Assembly: GCA_046299555.1 (NCBI GenBank)
Contig: JBKBHS010000003.1
Location: 1-64,000 of the forward strand
Source of the DNA: CALKJP01 sp046299555
GTDB lineage: Bacteria; Bacteroidota; Bacteroidia; JACCXN01
Direction of reading: 5' to 3'
DNA length: 64,000 bases
Shown: positions 8,532 to 18,271 of the stretch, piece after piece
How positions within the stretch are numbered: position 1 is the stretch's first letter
Layout of the letters: every line of letters begins with the position of its first letter
Notes under the pieces: generated by a model
Databases searched by the model: none
Told to the model about the DNA's origin: nothing
Seen by the model: the letters and a program-made list of their open reading frames with translations, nothing else
Program-made: the position numbers and the translations under genes

Positions 8532-9746
8532 TTAATTTGAAAGCACTTTTTTAACCATATCAGCAGCTTCTTGTAGCTGTATTACAGAGTGTACTTTTAA
8601 TCCGCTTTCGTCAATTAATTTTTTTGCTGCTTCTGCATTGGTACCTTGTAATCGCACAATAATTGGTACCGGAATATTTCCAATATTTTTATAGGCATCT
8701 ACAATGCCTTGTGCAACTCTATCGCATCGAACAATACCGCCAAATATATTCACTAAAATAGCTTTTACATTCGGATCTTTTAAAATAATTCGGAATGCTT
8801 GTTCCACACGTTGAGCATTAGCTGTACCTCCTACATCTAAGAAATTGGCAGGTTCTCCACCCGATAATTTAATAATATCCATGGTAGCCATGGCTAATCC
8901 TGCTCCATTTACCATACAGCCCACATTTCCATCTAATTTTACATAGTTTAAATTATGTTCACCGGCTTCTACTTCTGTTGGATCCTCTTCTGTAATATCT
9001 CTCATAGCCATTAAATCAGGATGGCGAAATAAAGCATTTTCATCTAAATTTACTTTTGCATCTACGGCAATTACTTTATCATCAGATGTTTTTAAAACAG
9101 GATTAATTTCAAACATTGAAGCATCAATGGCTTCGTAAGCTTTATAAAGATTAGTTACAAATTTTACCATGTTTTTAAATGCTTCTCCGCTGCACCCTAA
9201 ATTAAAAGCTATTCTACGTGCTTGAAAAGCTTGAAGGCCAACTCGTGGATCAATTTCTTCTTTAAATATTTTTTCAGGGGTTTTATGTGCTACTTCTTCA
9301 ATATCCATTCCGCCTTCGGTTGAGTACATAATAATGTTACGTCCGGTAGAACGATTTAAAAGCACACTCATATAAAATTCTTTAGTTTCGCTTGGTCCGG
9401 GATAATAAACATCTTGTGCTATTAAAACTTTATTTACCTTTTTACCTTGTGCTCCGGTTTGAAGAGTAACTAATGTCCCACCTAAAATATCTTTTGCTTT
9501 TTGAGGCACTTCGTCTAACGATTTTGCTAACACAACACCTCTTGAGCCGGTTTCTTTAATAGTACCTTTACCACGACCTCCGGCATGTATCTGCGCTTTA
9601 ACTACAAACCAACCTGTTCCTGTTTGTTTTTGTAATTCAATAGCAGCTTCTTTTGCTTGCTCGGGTGTTTCGGCAACTATTCCTTCTTGAATGGCTACAC
9701 CAAAACTTTTTAAAATAGATTTTCCTTGATACTCGTGAATATTCAT
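8532..9746 (-). CDS. sucC: Succinate-CoA ligase (ADP-forming) beta subunit
   Basis: The protein has 404 residues, the normal SucC length. It starts MNIHEYQGKSILKSFGV and carries the ATP-grasp segment KAQIHAGGRGKGTIK. The C-terminal domain has NGAGLAMATMDIIKLSGGEPANFLDVGG and the NIFGGIVRCDRVAQGI loop of the family. With SucD it makes ATP from succinyl-CoA in the TCA cycle. sucD is not adjacent here, which is common in Bacteroidota. A well-formed promoter lies 37-67 bases upstream. Confidence 0.96.
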   Translation of the reverse strand: MNIHEYQGKSILKSFGVAIQEGIVAETPEQAKEAAIELQKQTGTGWFVVKAQIHAGGRGKGTIKETGSRGVVLAKSLDEVPQKAKDILGGTLVTLQTGAQGKKVNKVLIAQDVYYPGPSETKEFYMSVLLNRSTGRNIIMYSTEGGMDIEEVAHKTPEKIFKEEIDPRVGLQAFQARRIAFNLGCSGEAFKNMVKFVTNLYKAYEAIDASMFEINPVLKTSDDKVIAVDAKVNLDENALFRHPDLMAMRDITEEDPTEVEAGEHNLNYVKLDGNVGCMVNGAGLAMATMDIIKLSGGEPANFLDVGGTANAQRVEQAFRIILKDPNVKAILVNIFGGIVRCDRVAQGIVDAYKNIGNIPVPIIVRLQGTNAEAAKKLIDESGLKVHSVIQLQEAADMVKKVLSN

Positions 9747-9782
9747 GATATATTCGATTTACGGTTTTTAATTTATGAAGCC

Positions 9783-9813
9783 CAAAAATAGTTTTTTTGA
9801 TATTAAGTACCAA
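9783..9813 (-). promoter_or_regulatory. Bacteroidota-type promoter for sucC
   Basis: On the minus strand, TTG (9811-9813) and TATTTTTG (9783-9790) are separated by 20 bases, matching the -33 TTG and -7 TAnnTTTG consensus. Transcription should begin near 9777 and give a leader of about 30 bases. The site overlaps the extended 5' reading frame of the divergent lolD gene, which argues that lolD starts further downstream. Confidence 0.7.
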
Positions 9814-9861
9814 GATATTCCGCCAATGTTTATAACTTTAAGCCCTGTCAATAAAAACATC

Positions 9862-10515
9862 ATGATTTGTGCAGAAAACTTAACAAAATCTTACGGCAAA
9901 CTTAATGTATTAAAAGGCGTTTCCTTAAGCATTAGCAAAGGTGAGTTTATTACGATTGTTGGTGCATCTGGCGCAGGAAAATCTACGCTTTTACATATTT
10001 TAGGCACACTCGACCGACCTGATAGTGGGCAATTAAAAATTGCTGAAACCGATGTATTTAAGTTAAATGACAAACAACTTTCAGCGTTTAGAAACAAACA
10101 CATAGGATTTGTATTTCAATTTCATCATCTATTGCCTGAATTTACCGCAATTGAAAATGTATGCATTCCGGCTTTTATTGCTAAAACAGCTAAATCCGAA
10201 GCCGAAAAAAGAGCTACTGAACTATTGGATTTTTTAGGATTAAAAGAACGATTACATCACAAACCATCAGAATTATCAGGCGGAGAACAACAACGCGTGG
10301 CAGTTGCCAGAGCATTAATTAATAATCCTTCGGTAGTTTTTGCCGATGAGCCTTCCGGCAATTTAGATTCAGCTAACGCTAAAGATTTACATCATTTATT
10401 TTTTAAATTACGAGAACAATTCAACCAAACCTTTGTAATTGTTACCCATAATGAAGAATTAGCCAATATGGCCGACCGTAAACTAATAATGCGCGATGGC
10501 ATTTTAATTGTTTAG
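9862..10515 (+). CDS. lolD: ABC transporter ATP-binding protein, LolD type
   Basis: From this ATG the protein has 217 residues, the usual LolD length, and begins MICAENLTKSYGK as the family does. Walker A is GASGAGKST, the signature is LSGGEQQRVAVARAL, Walker B is VVFADEPSGNLDS, and H-loop TH follows. The family powers release of lipoproteins from the inner membrane, or works in the related MacB-like exporters. The frame is open back to 9775 and has another ATG at 9826, but those starts overlap the divergent sucC promoter. No LolC/E permease is adjacent. Assignment to the LolD/MacB class is firm; exact partner unknown. Confidence 0.85.
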   Translation: MICAENLTKSYGKLNVLKGVSLSISKGEFITIVGASGAGKSTLLHILGTLDRPDSGQLKIAETDVFKLNDKQLSAFRNKHIGFVFQFHHLLPEFTAIENVCIPAFIAKTAKSEAEKRATELLDFLGLKERLHHKPSELSGGEQQRVAVARALINNPSVVFADEPSGNLDSANAKDLHHLFFKLREQFNQTFVIVTHNEELANMADRKLIMRDGILIV

Positions 10516-11271
10516 TTAAAATGACCAACCAATATTAAAACCCCCGTAAAGCTTAAAATTCCCATTTAATAATAATCCGAATTCCGACAAATCTACTTGC
10601 TGTCGATTAAATGGGCCGTTTTGAACATACCATACATTGCGTTTATAACCCATTCCTGAAAAGACATCAATAGCCAAACCTTTTCTAGAAGCTAATTGCA
10701 GCCCCCATAACAAGCCGGTATTAAAATGTATCATATCAAAATAAATTTGGCGTGCTGCAAGTGGTTTTAAGGTAAGTTTAGCTTGCGAATAAGAAAGATG
10801 GGGGGCAAGATAAATTCCTTGAGGAGCATGAATATCTGATGAAAATAATCGATTTAAAAAATCGTTTAAATACCATTTATAACTTGCTTGAAAGCGAAAA
10901 CCCGAAAAAATAATTTCATAATTTCCCATTCCTCCGGGATTATTTGCCTTCATAGCTTGTTCAATTAATCTTATAAATGGACCTTTGGTTAAATAAGAAA
11001 TCCCAACTTGTAACGATTGCTGAGGTGCAATTACATCTTCTCTCACCATTCTTATTTCAGATGAAAAAGGAATGGAACCCCATAATAATGCTCCCGGATT
11101 GGTTTTATAAACCGTAAGCGCTTTGTGCTTTTGATGCAGTATTTCTTTGGTTTTTAAAGGAATAGTGGTGTCAATTGCAACACTTGCTTCATCTAACTGT
11201 TGTGCAAACAACGAACAGCATGCAAAATTTGCAATCAAAAAAATTATATATTCTTTTAAACGAAATATCAT
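10516..11271 (-). CDS. Probable outer-membrane beta-barrel protein
   Basis: The protein has 251 residues. A signal peptide ends near SLFAQQ (about residue 24). The remainder alternates hydrophobic and polar residues and has aromatic-rich strands, ending YGGFNIGWSF on a terminal Phe as barrels do. I cannot name the family; it is reminiscent of PorT-like or DUF3575-like barrels. Its start directly abuts the tsaD stop, so it is probably cotranscribed with tsaD, and it converges with lolD with no terminator between. Confidence 0.6.
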   Translation of the reverse strand: MIFRLKEYIIFLIANFACCSLFAQQLDEASVAIDTTIPLKTKEILHQKHKALTVYKTNPGALLWGSIPFSSEIRMVREDVIAPQQSLQVGISYLTKGPFIRLIEQAMKANNPGGMGNYEIIFSGFRFQASYKWYLNDFLNRLFSSDIHAPQGIYLAPHLSYSQAKLTLKPLAARQIYFDMIHFNTGLLWGLQLASRKGLAIDVFSGMGYKRNVWYVQNGPFNRQQVDLSEFGLLLNGNFKLYGGFNIGWSF

Positions 11272-12297
11272 TTAAAATTCATATCTGGCAAGGGGTGCAT
11301 GATTTTGCGCTCCAAATTCACCATTCAAATATTTATAATATCCGGTTATGGCAATCATGGCTGCATTATCGGTACAATATTCAAATTTAGGAATAAATAC
11401 TTTCCATTTATTTTTTTCTGCCATTTGTAAAAGACCCTTTCTCAAACCTGAATTAGCTGATACGCCTCCCGCTAGAGCAATGGTATTAATACCTGTTTGC
11501 TTTGCCGCTTTTTGGAGTTTTGATAATAAAATTTCAACAATAGTTTTTTGAACCGAAGCACAAATATCAGCTTTATTTTCTTCAATAAAATTTGGATTGT
11601 TTAATAATTCATGTTGTAAAAAATACAATACTGAAGTTTTTAATCCGCTAAAACTAAAATCCAGATTTTTAATTTGCGGATGTGGAAAAACAAACTTTTC
11701 AGGATTACCCTGCTGTGCTAATTTATCAATCCATGGACCTCCCGGATAAGGCAAATGAAGTAACTTGGCAACCTTATCAAAAGCCTCTCCTGCAGCATCA
11801 TCAATGGTTTCACCAATAATTTCCATTTTTAAATAATCATTTACTCTTACAATTTGGGTATGCCCTCCCGAAACGGTTAAACAGATAAAAGGGAATTCAG
11901 GTTTTTGTTTTTGCTCTTCATCATCAATAAAATGCGCTAAAACATGTGCTTGCATGTGATGCACTTCTATTAAAGGAATATTTAATGCTAAAGCCATTGA
12001 TTTAGCAAAACTTGCCCCAACTAACAAAGCGCCCATTAAACCTGGGCCACGAGTATAAGCAATTGCATCTATATCATTTACTGTAATGGATGCTTTTTTT
12101 AAGGCAGTATCAACCGCAGGTACAATATTTACCTGATGCGCTCTGGATGCAAGCTCCGGAACAACCCCTCCAAATGCTTCATGAATTTTTTGTGTGGCAA
12201 TAATGTTGGCAAGAATTTTGCCATCTCTTATAACAGCAGCAGAAGTTTCATCACAAGAAGATTCAATCCCTAAAATAGTTATATTTTTGTGTTTCAT
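11272..12297 (-). CDS. tsaD: tRNA N6-adenosine threonylcarbamoyltransferase
   Basis: The protein has 341 residues. It begins with the ASKHA segment ILGIESSCDETSAAVI. The metal-binding HHMQAHVLAHF and the SGGHTQIV loop are present, followed by GEAFDKVAKLLHLPYPGG and LAGGVSANSGLR. With TsaB, TsaC and TsaE it installs t6A37 on ANN-decoding tRNAs, an essential modification. It is divergent from tamB across 21 bases. A -7 element for it lies inside the start of tamB. Confidence 0.97.
   Translation of the reverse strand: MKHKNITILGIESSCDETSAAVIRDGKILANIIATQKIHEAFGGVVPELASRAHQVNIVPAVDTALKKASITVNDIDAIAYTRGPGLMGALLVGASFAKSMALALNIPLIEVHHMQAHVLAHFIDDEEQKQKPEFPFICLTVSGGHTQIVRVNDYLKMEIIGETIDDAAGEAFDKVAKLLHLPYPGGPWIDKLAQQGNPEKFVFPHPQIKNLDFSFSGLKTSVLYFLQHELLNNPNFIEENKADICASVQKTIVEILLSKLQKAAKQTGINTIALAGGVSANSGLRKGLLQMAEKNKWKVFIPKFEYCTDNAAMIAITGYYKYLNGEFGAQNHAPLARYEF
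12282..12289 (+). promoter_or_regulatory. Putative -7 element for tamB
   Basis: TATTTTTG fits TAnnTTTG and would place transcription start near 12296, 23 bases before the GTG start of the TamB-like gene. It lies inside the first codons of tsaD. No convincing -33 TTG is present. Confidence 0.45.
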
Positions 12298-12318
12298 TAA
12301 AAGCTCAGCCGTTAAATA

Positions 12319-15300
12319 GTGGAAGAAATTAAAGCTAAGAACAAAGGTATCAAAAAAAGTATTGTAGTACTATTAGCCATTTTGGCTTTTATACTTGGCT
12401 CTTGGCTGATAATAATTGGGCTTATCAAAACACCTTACATTCAAACAAAACTAGTACACCTTACCACTAAATTTCTTTCATCATACTTAAATACTAATGT
12501 AGAAGTAAATGCCGTAGATATAAACTTTTTTAAAACAGCTGTTTTAAAAGGCATTTACATTGAAGACCAACATAATGACACATTATTTTTTGCTGAAAAA
12601 ATTGCTATAGATATAGATTTATTTAGCCTGCGAAAAAACATCGTTGAATTAGGGAAAGTAACAATTTATAATGCCAATGCCGAACTAAAATATTACCAAG
12701 GCGAAAATGACATTAATCTTCAATTTTTAATTGATGCATTCACAAGCAAAGATACTACAATTAGTAGCCCCTCAAACTGGAAATTTGCTTTACACAAAGT
12801 TGAATTAATCAATAGCCAATTCAGTTATCACAATTTTGATGCAACACCTATAAATTCAGGGATAGATTGGGAACACATTGTTTTAAACAATTTGAATTTA
12901 CAGTTAAATCAAATAAACCTCAATCCCGACTCTATCTCAGCCCATATTGAAAAACTATCTTTTATAGAAAAAAGCGGATTACATGTAAAGCATTTTCATG
13001 CCTTTGGTGCATTTACTCCCAAAATGATACTTGCTAAAGACTTTGAAATTATTACTCCCTCAAGTGATTTAAAGGGAACTTACATGATGAGCTATGATTC
13101 GCTTGAACAATTCGGTGATTTTTTAAATCAAGTTGTGTTACATGGTCAGTTTGACCATGCGCTGCTTAATCTATCAGACATAGCATACTTTGCACCTGAG
13201 CTTGAAGGAATTGATAAAGAAATAGATATTACAGGTGATGCAAAGGGAACCATTTCAAATTTACGCGGCAAAAATTTAGATTTAATAATTGATGGTCAAA
13301 CATTATTATCGTGCGATGTTAGCATAAAAGGTTTACCGGAAATTGAAGAAACCTATATGCGCATAAAAGTAAAAGAACTTATTACCAATAAAGAACAATT
13401 AGACAGAATACCAATACCTCCATTTAATCAAAAAGAATTTGTTCAAACTACCGACAACTTTAAGTGGCTTGGACAAATAAAATTTAAAGGCGAAGTGTCC
13501 GGATTTTATAATGATTTTGTTGCTTATGGAAATTTCAGAACCGATTTAGGGAATTTTTTTAGCGATATATCCTTAAAATTTAATACTAAAGACGGTATTC
13601 CTGCCTACAAAGGTCAAATTCAAATGAACCATTTTAATATTGGTAAATTTTTACAAATTAATGAAATAGGGCACATTAGTCTTAATGCAGAAATTGCCGG
13701 AAAAGGATTTTCAGAAAACGATTTAAATGCAAATCTTAAAGGAGAAATAAATCAAATAGTAATTAATAATTACAATTATAAAAACATAAAAGTAGATGGC
13801 GATGTGGCAAATAAATTATTTAGAGGATTTTTAAATGTAAATGACCAACATTTAGTAATGAATTTTAAAGGAGAAATTAATTTTCAAAAAAAATTACCCG
13901 AATTAAATTTTATTACCGATATCGAAAAAGCGGAATTAACACTGCTTAATATCATTAACAGAGACAGCAGTTCATTTTTAAAAACACACATTGAAATAAA
14001 TTTAATTGGTAATAACTTCGACAATATTATTGGAAAAATAAATATAAATAACACGCACTATTCTGAATTAAAACAACAATATTCATTAAAAGAAATATTT
14101 GTAAATGCCGAATACATCGATACCGAAAATAAAGAAATAACCATTCGCTCAGATATTGCTGACGGAAACATAAAAGGGGTTTTTAATATTGTAGAAATTG
14201 GACCTTCGCTATATCATTTATTTGAAAAAACAGTTACAAGCAACTATAATGAACCCAAAAATTCAACTCATAGTAAATTAAAACAAATTGAAAATTTTGA
14301 TTTAGCCTTACACTTAAAAAACACAAAACCAATTACTGAAATATTTTATAATGATATAGAAATTCATCCGAACACTTTTTTTTCAGGTACATATAATTCA
14401 GAAAAAAATTATTTTAAAATAAACGGCACTTCACCTGAACTAAAGCTATACGGAAATAATATGAAAGAATTTTTCATAAATGCCAAAACAGAAAACAATA
14501 GTTTAATTCTTAGCACCGGAAGTGCACGCATTCAATTTTCAGATAGTGCTTGGATTGATAATTTTATTATTAAAACAATTACACAAAAAGACAGTTTAAA
14601 CTTTAGCATAAACTGGAATAATTTTAAAGATACTCTTAATTATTCAGCAGACATTTCGGGATACTTATTTTTCAATTCAATTAAAAGCATTTATGGTAAA
14701 ATAAATAAAACTGTAATTACTATTGCTGATAGTATATGGACGATTGATCCTAATAATCAAATTATAATAGATAGTACTAATATAAGCATCAGTAATTTGT
14801 ATCTAACTACCGGAAATCAATCTATTCGAATATTTGGTAACATTTCAGAAAATCCACAATCGCCATTAAAGTTTAATTTCGACAACCTTCTGCTACAAAA
14901 TATAAATCCTTTGACCGAACGTTCAGGCCTTAAATTTAAAGGTATTATAAATGGTAATGGAACAATTACTGATGCTTATCATTCGCTTTCATTTATTTCA
15001 GATTTAACAATAAAAGACTTATCTATCAATAACGAAATGCTTGGTCAAGCAGCATTAAGCAGCGCATGGAATAAAGGCTCAGAAGCCATTGTAGTAAATG
15101 CACGATTATTTAGAGATACTTTAACCACATTTAATTTGTCCGGAAATTATTATCCCTCCAAAAAAGATGAAAATATTGAAATGTCAGCATATTTTAACAA
15201 ATTCCGTTTGCAATTACTCAATTCATTTACAACCGACATTGCATCAAATATAAATGGTATAGCATCCGGCAAAATTGATATTACCGGAACAATAAGCGAA

Positions 15301-16794
15301 CCAAAATTAAAAGGCAAGATAAACCTTCAAAAAACAAGCTTTACAATTGATTATTTAAACACTTCATACACCTTAAGCGATGAAATTATAATTGAAAACA
15401 ATTGGATTGGTTTCGACAATGTAATCTTATTTGATCAAAAAGGAAATAAAGCAATAGCAACAGGAACCATTTTTCATAAAAATTATTCTGATTTTAATTT
15501 AGAAATTGATATTAATGCAGAAAAATTTCAATGTTTAAACACCAATGAATATCAAAATGAATTATACTATGGCAAAGCCTTTGTATCCGGAAATATTAAT
15601 ATAAGCGGAACTCCCGATAAATTATATTTTGATATCAATGTAAAATCAGAAAAAGGAACTGATTTTTTTATTCCCTTAGGAGGATCGCAAGATGTTACCG
15701 AAAACTCATTTGTAACATTTATCAATAAAGATTCTACAAAACTTAATTTAGCTACAACCGACAACATAAATTTAGATGGAATTGAATTAAAATTAAATTT
15801 AGAAATTACGCCCGATGCTGAAGTTCAACTTATTTTCGATCCTAAAATTGGTGATGTAATGAGAGGAAAAGGAAATGGTTTAATTAAAATGGATATAAAT
15901 ACATTGGGCAAATTTACTATGCAAGGTGAGTATGTAATTGAAGAAGGAGAATATTTGTTTACATTAATGAATGTAGTAAATAAAAAATTTAAAGTACAAA
16001 AAGGTGGAACCATTAATTGGAATGGTAGTCCTTACAATGCCAATATAAATCTTCAGGCAATATATTCGCTTCGAACATCAACTTACGAACTTGGAATCGA
16101 CACTTCCAATAAACGAAGATTACCTGTTGAATGCGTTATGAATCTTTCGAATGACTTAATGAAACCAGATATAAAATTTGATATACGATTACCCGGAAAT
16201 CGCGAGCTTGAATCGCAAGTTAAAAATATCTTAAATACCGAAACAGAAATGAATCGACAAGCATTTGCATTATTAACATTAAATCACTTTGTTACACCTC
16301 AAAATGCAATAGGTACTGTTAATGCTGCAAATACAAATTCAAATGTTGGAGGTACTACTTCAAGCGAATTATTGTCTAATCAATTATCCAATTGGTTATC
16401 TCAAATTAGTAAAGATTTCGATTTGGGGGTTAAATATCGACCAGGTGATGAAATAACCTCGCAAGAATTAGAACTTGCACTTTCAACTCAAATTTTAAAT
16501 GATAGACTTACTTTCGATGGAAACTTGGGTATGCAAGGCAATAATCCAAATGCTACCACAAAAAACACTAACAATCTTGTTGGTGATGTTAACATTGAAT
16601 ATAAAATTACCCAAGACGGGCGATTTAGAGCAAGAGCTTTTAACAGAACAAATAATAATACTAACTTAACATACGTAAACTCGCCATATACTCAAGGCAT
16701 AGGAATATTTTACAGAATAGATTTTAATAAACCAAAAGATATTTGGGAAAGATTTAAAAGAAAAGATAAAGCAAGAAGAAAGGAAGATGAATAA
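12319..16794 (+). CDS. tamB: TamB-like (DUF490/AsmA-related) inter-membrane protein
   Basis: The protein has 1491 residues. It starts with GTG, giving a short basic segment and one membrane anchor (VVLLAILAFILGSWLIIIGLI). A very long beta-rich body follows, with repeated FKG- and DITG-type turns. The C-terminal 300 residues have the TamB/DUF490 pattern (GSPYNANINLQAIYSLR, RLPGNRELESQVKNILNTETEMNRQAFALLTLN, and a final barrel-like stretch). The family forms a hydrophobic bridge across the periplasm for phospholipid transport or barrel assembly. It overlaps the next gene by one base (TAATG) and starts a four-gene envelope/tRNA operon. Confidence 0.9.
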   Translation: MEEIKAKNKGIKKSIVVLLAILAFILGSWLIIIGLIKTPYIQTKLVHLTTKFLSSYLNTNVEVNAVDINFFKTAVLKGIYIEDQHNDTLFFAEKIAIDIDLFSLRKNIVELGKVTIYNANAELKYYQGENDINLQFLIDAFTSKDTTISSPSNWKFALHKVELINSQFSYHNFDATPINSGIDWEHIVLNNLNLQLNQINLNPDSISAHIEKLSFIEKSGLHVKHFHAFGAFTPKMILAKDFEIITPSSDLKGTYMMSYDSLEQFGDFLNQVVLHGQFDHALLNLSDIAYFAPELEGIDKEIDITGDAKGTISNLRGKNLDLIIDGQTLLSCDVSIKGLPEIEETYMRIKVKELITNKEQLDRIPIPPFNQKEFVQTTDNFKWLGQIKFKGEVSGFYNDFVAYGNFRTDLGNFFSDISLKFNTKDGIPAYKGQIQMNHFNIGKFLQINEIGHISLNAEIAGKGFSENDLNANLKGEINQIVINNYNYKNIKVDGDVANKLFRGFLNVNDQHLVMNFKGEINFQKKLPELNFITDIEKAELTLLNIINRDSSSFLKTHIEINLIGNNFDNIIGKININNTHYSELKQQYSLKEIFVNAEYIDTENKEITIRSDIADGNIKGVFNIVEIGPSLYHLFEKTVTSNYNEPKNSTHSKLKQIENFDLALHLKNTKPITEIFYNDIEIHPNTFFSGTYNSEKNYFKINGTSPELKLYGNNMKEFFINAKTENNSLILSTGSARIQFSDSAWIDNFIIKTITQKDSLNFSINWNNFKDTLNYSADISGYLFFNSIKSIYGKINKTVITIADSIWTIDPNNQIIIDSTNISISNLYLTTGNQSIRIFGNISENPQSPLKFNFDNLLLQNINPLTERSGLKFKGIINGNGTITDAYHSLSFISDLTIKDLSINNEMLGQAALSSAWNKGSEAIVVNARLFRDTLTTFNLSGNYYPSKKDENIEMSAYFNKFRLQLLNSFTTDIASNINGIASGKIDITGTISEPKLKGKINLQKTSFTIDYLNTSYTLSDEIIIENNWIGFDNVILFDQKGNKAIATGTIFHKNYSDFNLEIDINAEKFQCLNTNEYQNELYYGKAFVSGNINISGTPDKLYFDINVKSEKGTDFFIPLGGSQDVTENSFVTFINKDSTKLNLATTDNINLDGIELKLNLEITPDAEVQLIFDPKIGDVMRGKGNGLIKMDINTLGKFTMQGEYVIEEGEYLFTLMNVVNKKFKVQKGGTINWNGSPYNANINLQAIYSLRTSTYELGIDTSNKRRLPVECVMNLSNDLMKPDIKFDIRLPGNRELESQVKNILNTETEMNRQAFALLTLNHFVTPQNAIGTVNAANTNSNVGGTTSSELLSNQLSNWLSQISKDFDLGVKYRPGDEITSQELELALSTQILNDRLTFDGNLGMQGNNPNATTKNTNNLVGDVNIEYKITQDGRFRARAFNRTNNNTNLTYVNSPYTQGIGIFYRIDFNKPKDIWERFKRKDKARRKEDE
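12342..12349 (-). promoter_or_regulatory. Putative -7 element for tsaD
   Basis: Read on the minus strand this is TACCTTTG, a full match to TAnnTTTG, with a start site expected near 12336 and a leader of about 38 bases. It lies within the first codons of the divergent TamB-like gene. The -33 element is not evident. Confidence 0.4.
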
Positions 16795-17789
16795 TGTATA
16801 AATTTTTAATTATTCAAACAGCATTTATCGGTGATGCAATACTTGCAACTGCAGTATTAGAAAAATTACACAATCATTTTCCTGAAAGCAAAATTGATAT
16901 TCTTGTTAGAAAAGGGAATGAAACACTTTTCAATAAACATCCATATTTAAATGAATGCTTAGTTTGGAATAAATCTCAACAAAAATTCAAATCCTTATAC
17001 AATATCATTAAGCATATTAGGAAAAACAAATATAGTCATGTAATAAATTTACATCGATTTGCTTCATCCGGTTTAATAACCATTTTTTCCGGAGCCAAAG
17101 AAAAAATAGGATTTAACAAAAATCCATTTTCGTTTTTATTTACTATTAAAGTAAGACATAACATCGGTGATGGAAAACACGAAATAGAACGAAACCAACT
17201 ATTAATAGCTCATTTAACAGATTCTATTGCAACAAAACCAAAGTTATATCCAACCAATAATGATTTAATTGCAATAGATGAATTAATTCATAAACAATTT
17301 ATTTGCATTGCCCCATCTTCTGTGTGGTTTACCAAACAATTACCAACCGAGAAATGGATTGAATTAATTCAACATTTTCATCCCAATATCACTATTTACT
17401 TATTAGGATCAAATAATGACAAGGCATATTGCGATGAAATTATTTATAAAAGTAAATCCAATAACTGCATTAACCTTTGTGGAAAATTAAGTTTATTACA
17501 ATCGGCTGCTTTAATGAAATACGCACAAATGAATTATGTAAACGATTCAGCCCCCTTACATTTATGTTCTGCAATAAATGCTCCTGTAACCGCATTCTTT
17601 TGTTCAACCATTAAAGAATTTGGATTTTTTCCATTATCTTCTAAATCAATCATTGTTGAAACATCAGAAAAATTAAATTGTCGCCCTTGTGGCTTACATG
17701 GATATAAGCATTGTCCTGAAAAACATTTTAAATGCGGCTATGGAATAGTTATCAATTCAAATTTAATACCGGAAACATGCAGGAAATAA
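16794..17789 (+). CDS. Glycosyltransferase family 9 (LPS heptosyltransferase-like)
   Basis: The protein has 331 residues. It opens with FLIIQTAFIGDAILATAVLEKL, the GT9 N-terminal pattern, and has the C-terminal donor-site pattern YVNDSAPLHLCSAINAPVTAFF in which D is followed by SAPLH. GT9 enzymes add heptose to the LPS inner core. The C-terminus has the Cys-rich LNCRPCGLHGYKHCPEKHFKCG often seen in this family. hldD, which makes ADP-heptose, is in the same window, which supports the role. It overlaps the next gene by 13 bases. Confidence 0.9.
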   Translation: MYKFLIIQTAFIGDAILATAVLEKLHNHFPESKIDILVRKGNETLFNKHPYLNECLVWNKSQQKFKSLYNIIKHIRKNKYSHVINLHRFASSGLITIFSGAKEKIGFNKNPFSFLFTIKVRHNIGDGKHEIERNQLLIAHLTDSIATKPKLYPTNNDLIAIDELIHKQFICIAPSSVWFTKQLPTEKWIELIQHFHPNITIYLLGSNNDKAYCDEIIYKSKSNNCINLCGKLSLLQSAALMKYAQMNYVNDSAPLHLCSAINAPVTAFFCSTIKEFGFFPLSSKSIIVETSEKLNCRPCGLHGYKHCPEKHFKCGYGIVINSNLIPETCRK

Positions 17790-18271
17790 TTAAACAATGC
17801 ATAAACGAATTACAAAACAATAGAGGTATTGTGCTATGCTATACTGATATTAATTTTTTATTGTGCGATGTAAATAACGACAACATTATAAAAAATACAG
17901 CATCAATATTTAAAGCCATATTAGTTAGAGAAGATATTTATATAGAAGATTATTGTAATGGAGTTATTCCAATTGTGTACGATTTAATTGAGTATTCTTC
18001 AAAACCATTATTCTTACTATTACCCAAACTAAAAAATGCAAGTGAATATTTAAAAATAAACAATACATTCACCATGTATCATGTTCCTAAAGATGAATTT
18101 TTAAATACGCTTTGCAAACAATATAGAAAAGCAATAGCTATAATTGAATTAAAAAATAAAGATGATAATTCATATTATCATGTAAATTTACCCACTTTAA
18201 AACACCCTTTTAAACAAAGAGCCGTTTTAAGCTTATTAGAAAACGGTGAAATAAAAGTAATTGAAAAATAA
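17777..18271 (+). CDS. Small protein, possibly a divergent YrdC/Sua5-like domain
   Basis: From the ATG at 17777 the protein has 164 residues; an in-frame ATG at 17732 is less likely because it lies deeper in the GT9 gene. The segment NRGIVLCYTDINFLLCDVNNDN resembles the YrdC/Sua5 opening (GG.vi.PTDTvyGL.cd), and KPLFLLLPKL and the ending LSLLENGEIKVIEK fit the fold's order. The characteristic K-R-x-x-x-x-P motif is not preserved, so threonylcarbamoyl-AMP synthase activity is doubtful. It overlaps the GT9 gene upstream and the CCA gene downstream by single codons or less, so it belongs to that operon. The family call is weak. Confidence 0.6.
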   Translation: MQEIIKQCINELQNNRGIVLCYTDINFLLCDVNNDNIIKNTASIFKAILVREDIYIEDYCNGVIPIVYDLIEYSSKPLFLLLPKLKNASEYLKINNTFTMYHVPKDEFLNTLCKQYRKAIAIIELKNKDDNSYYHVNLPTLKHPFKQRAVLSLLENGEIKVIEK

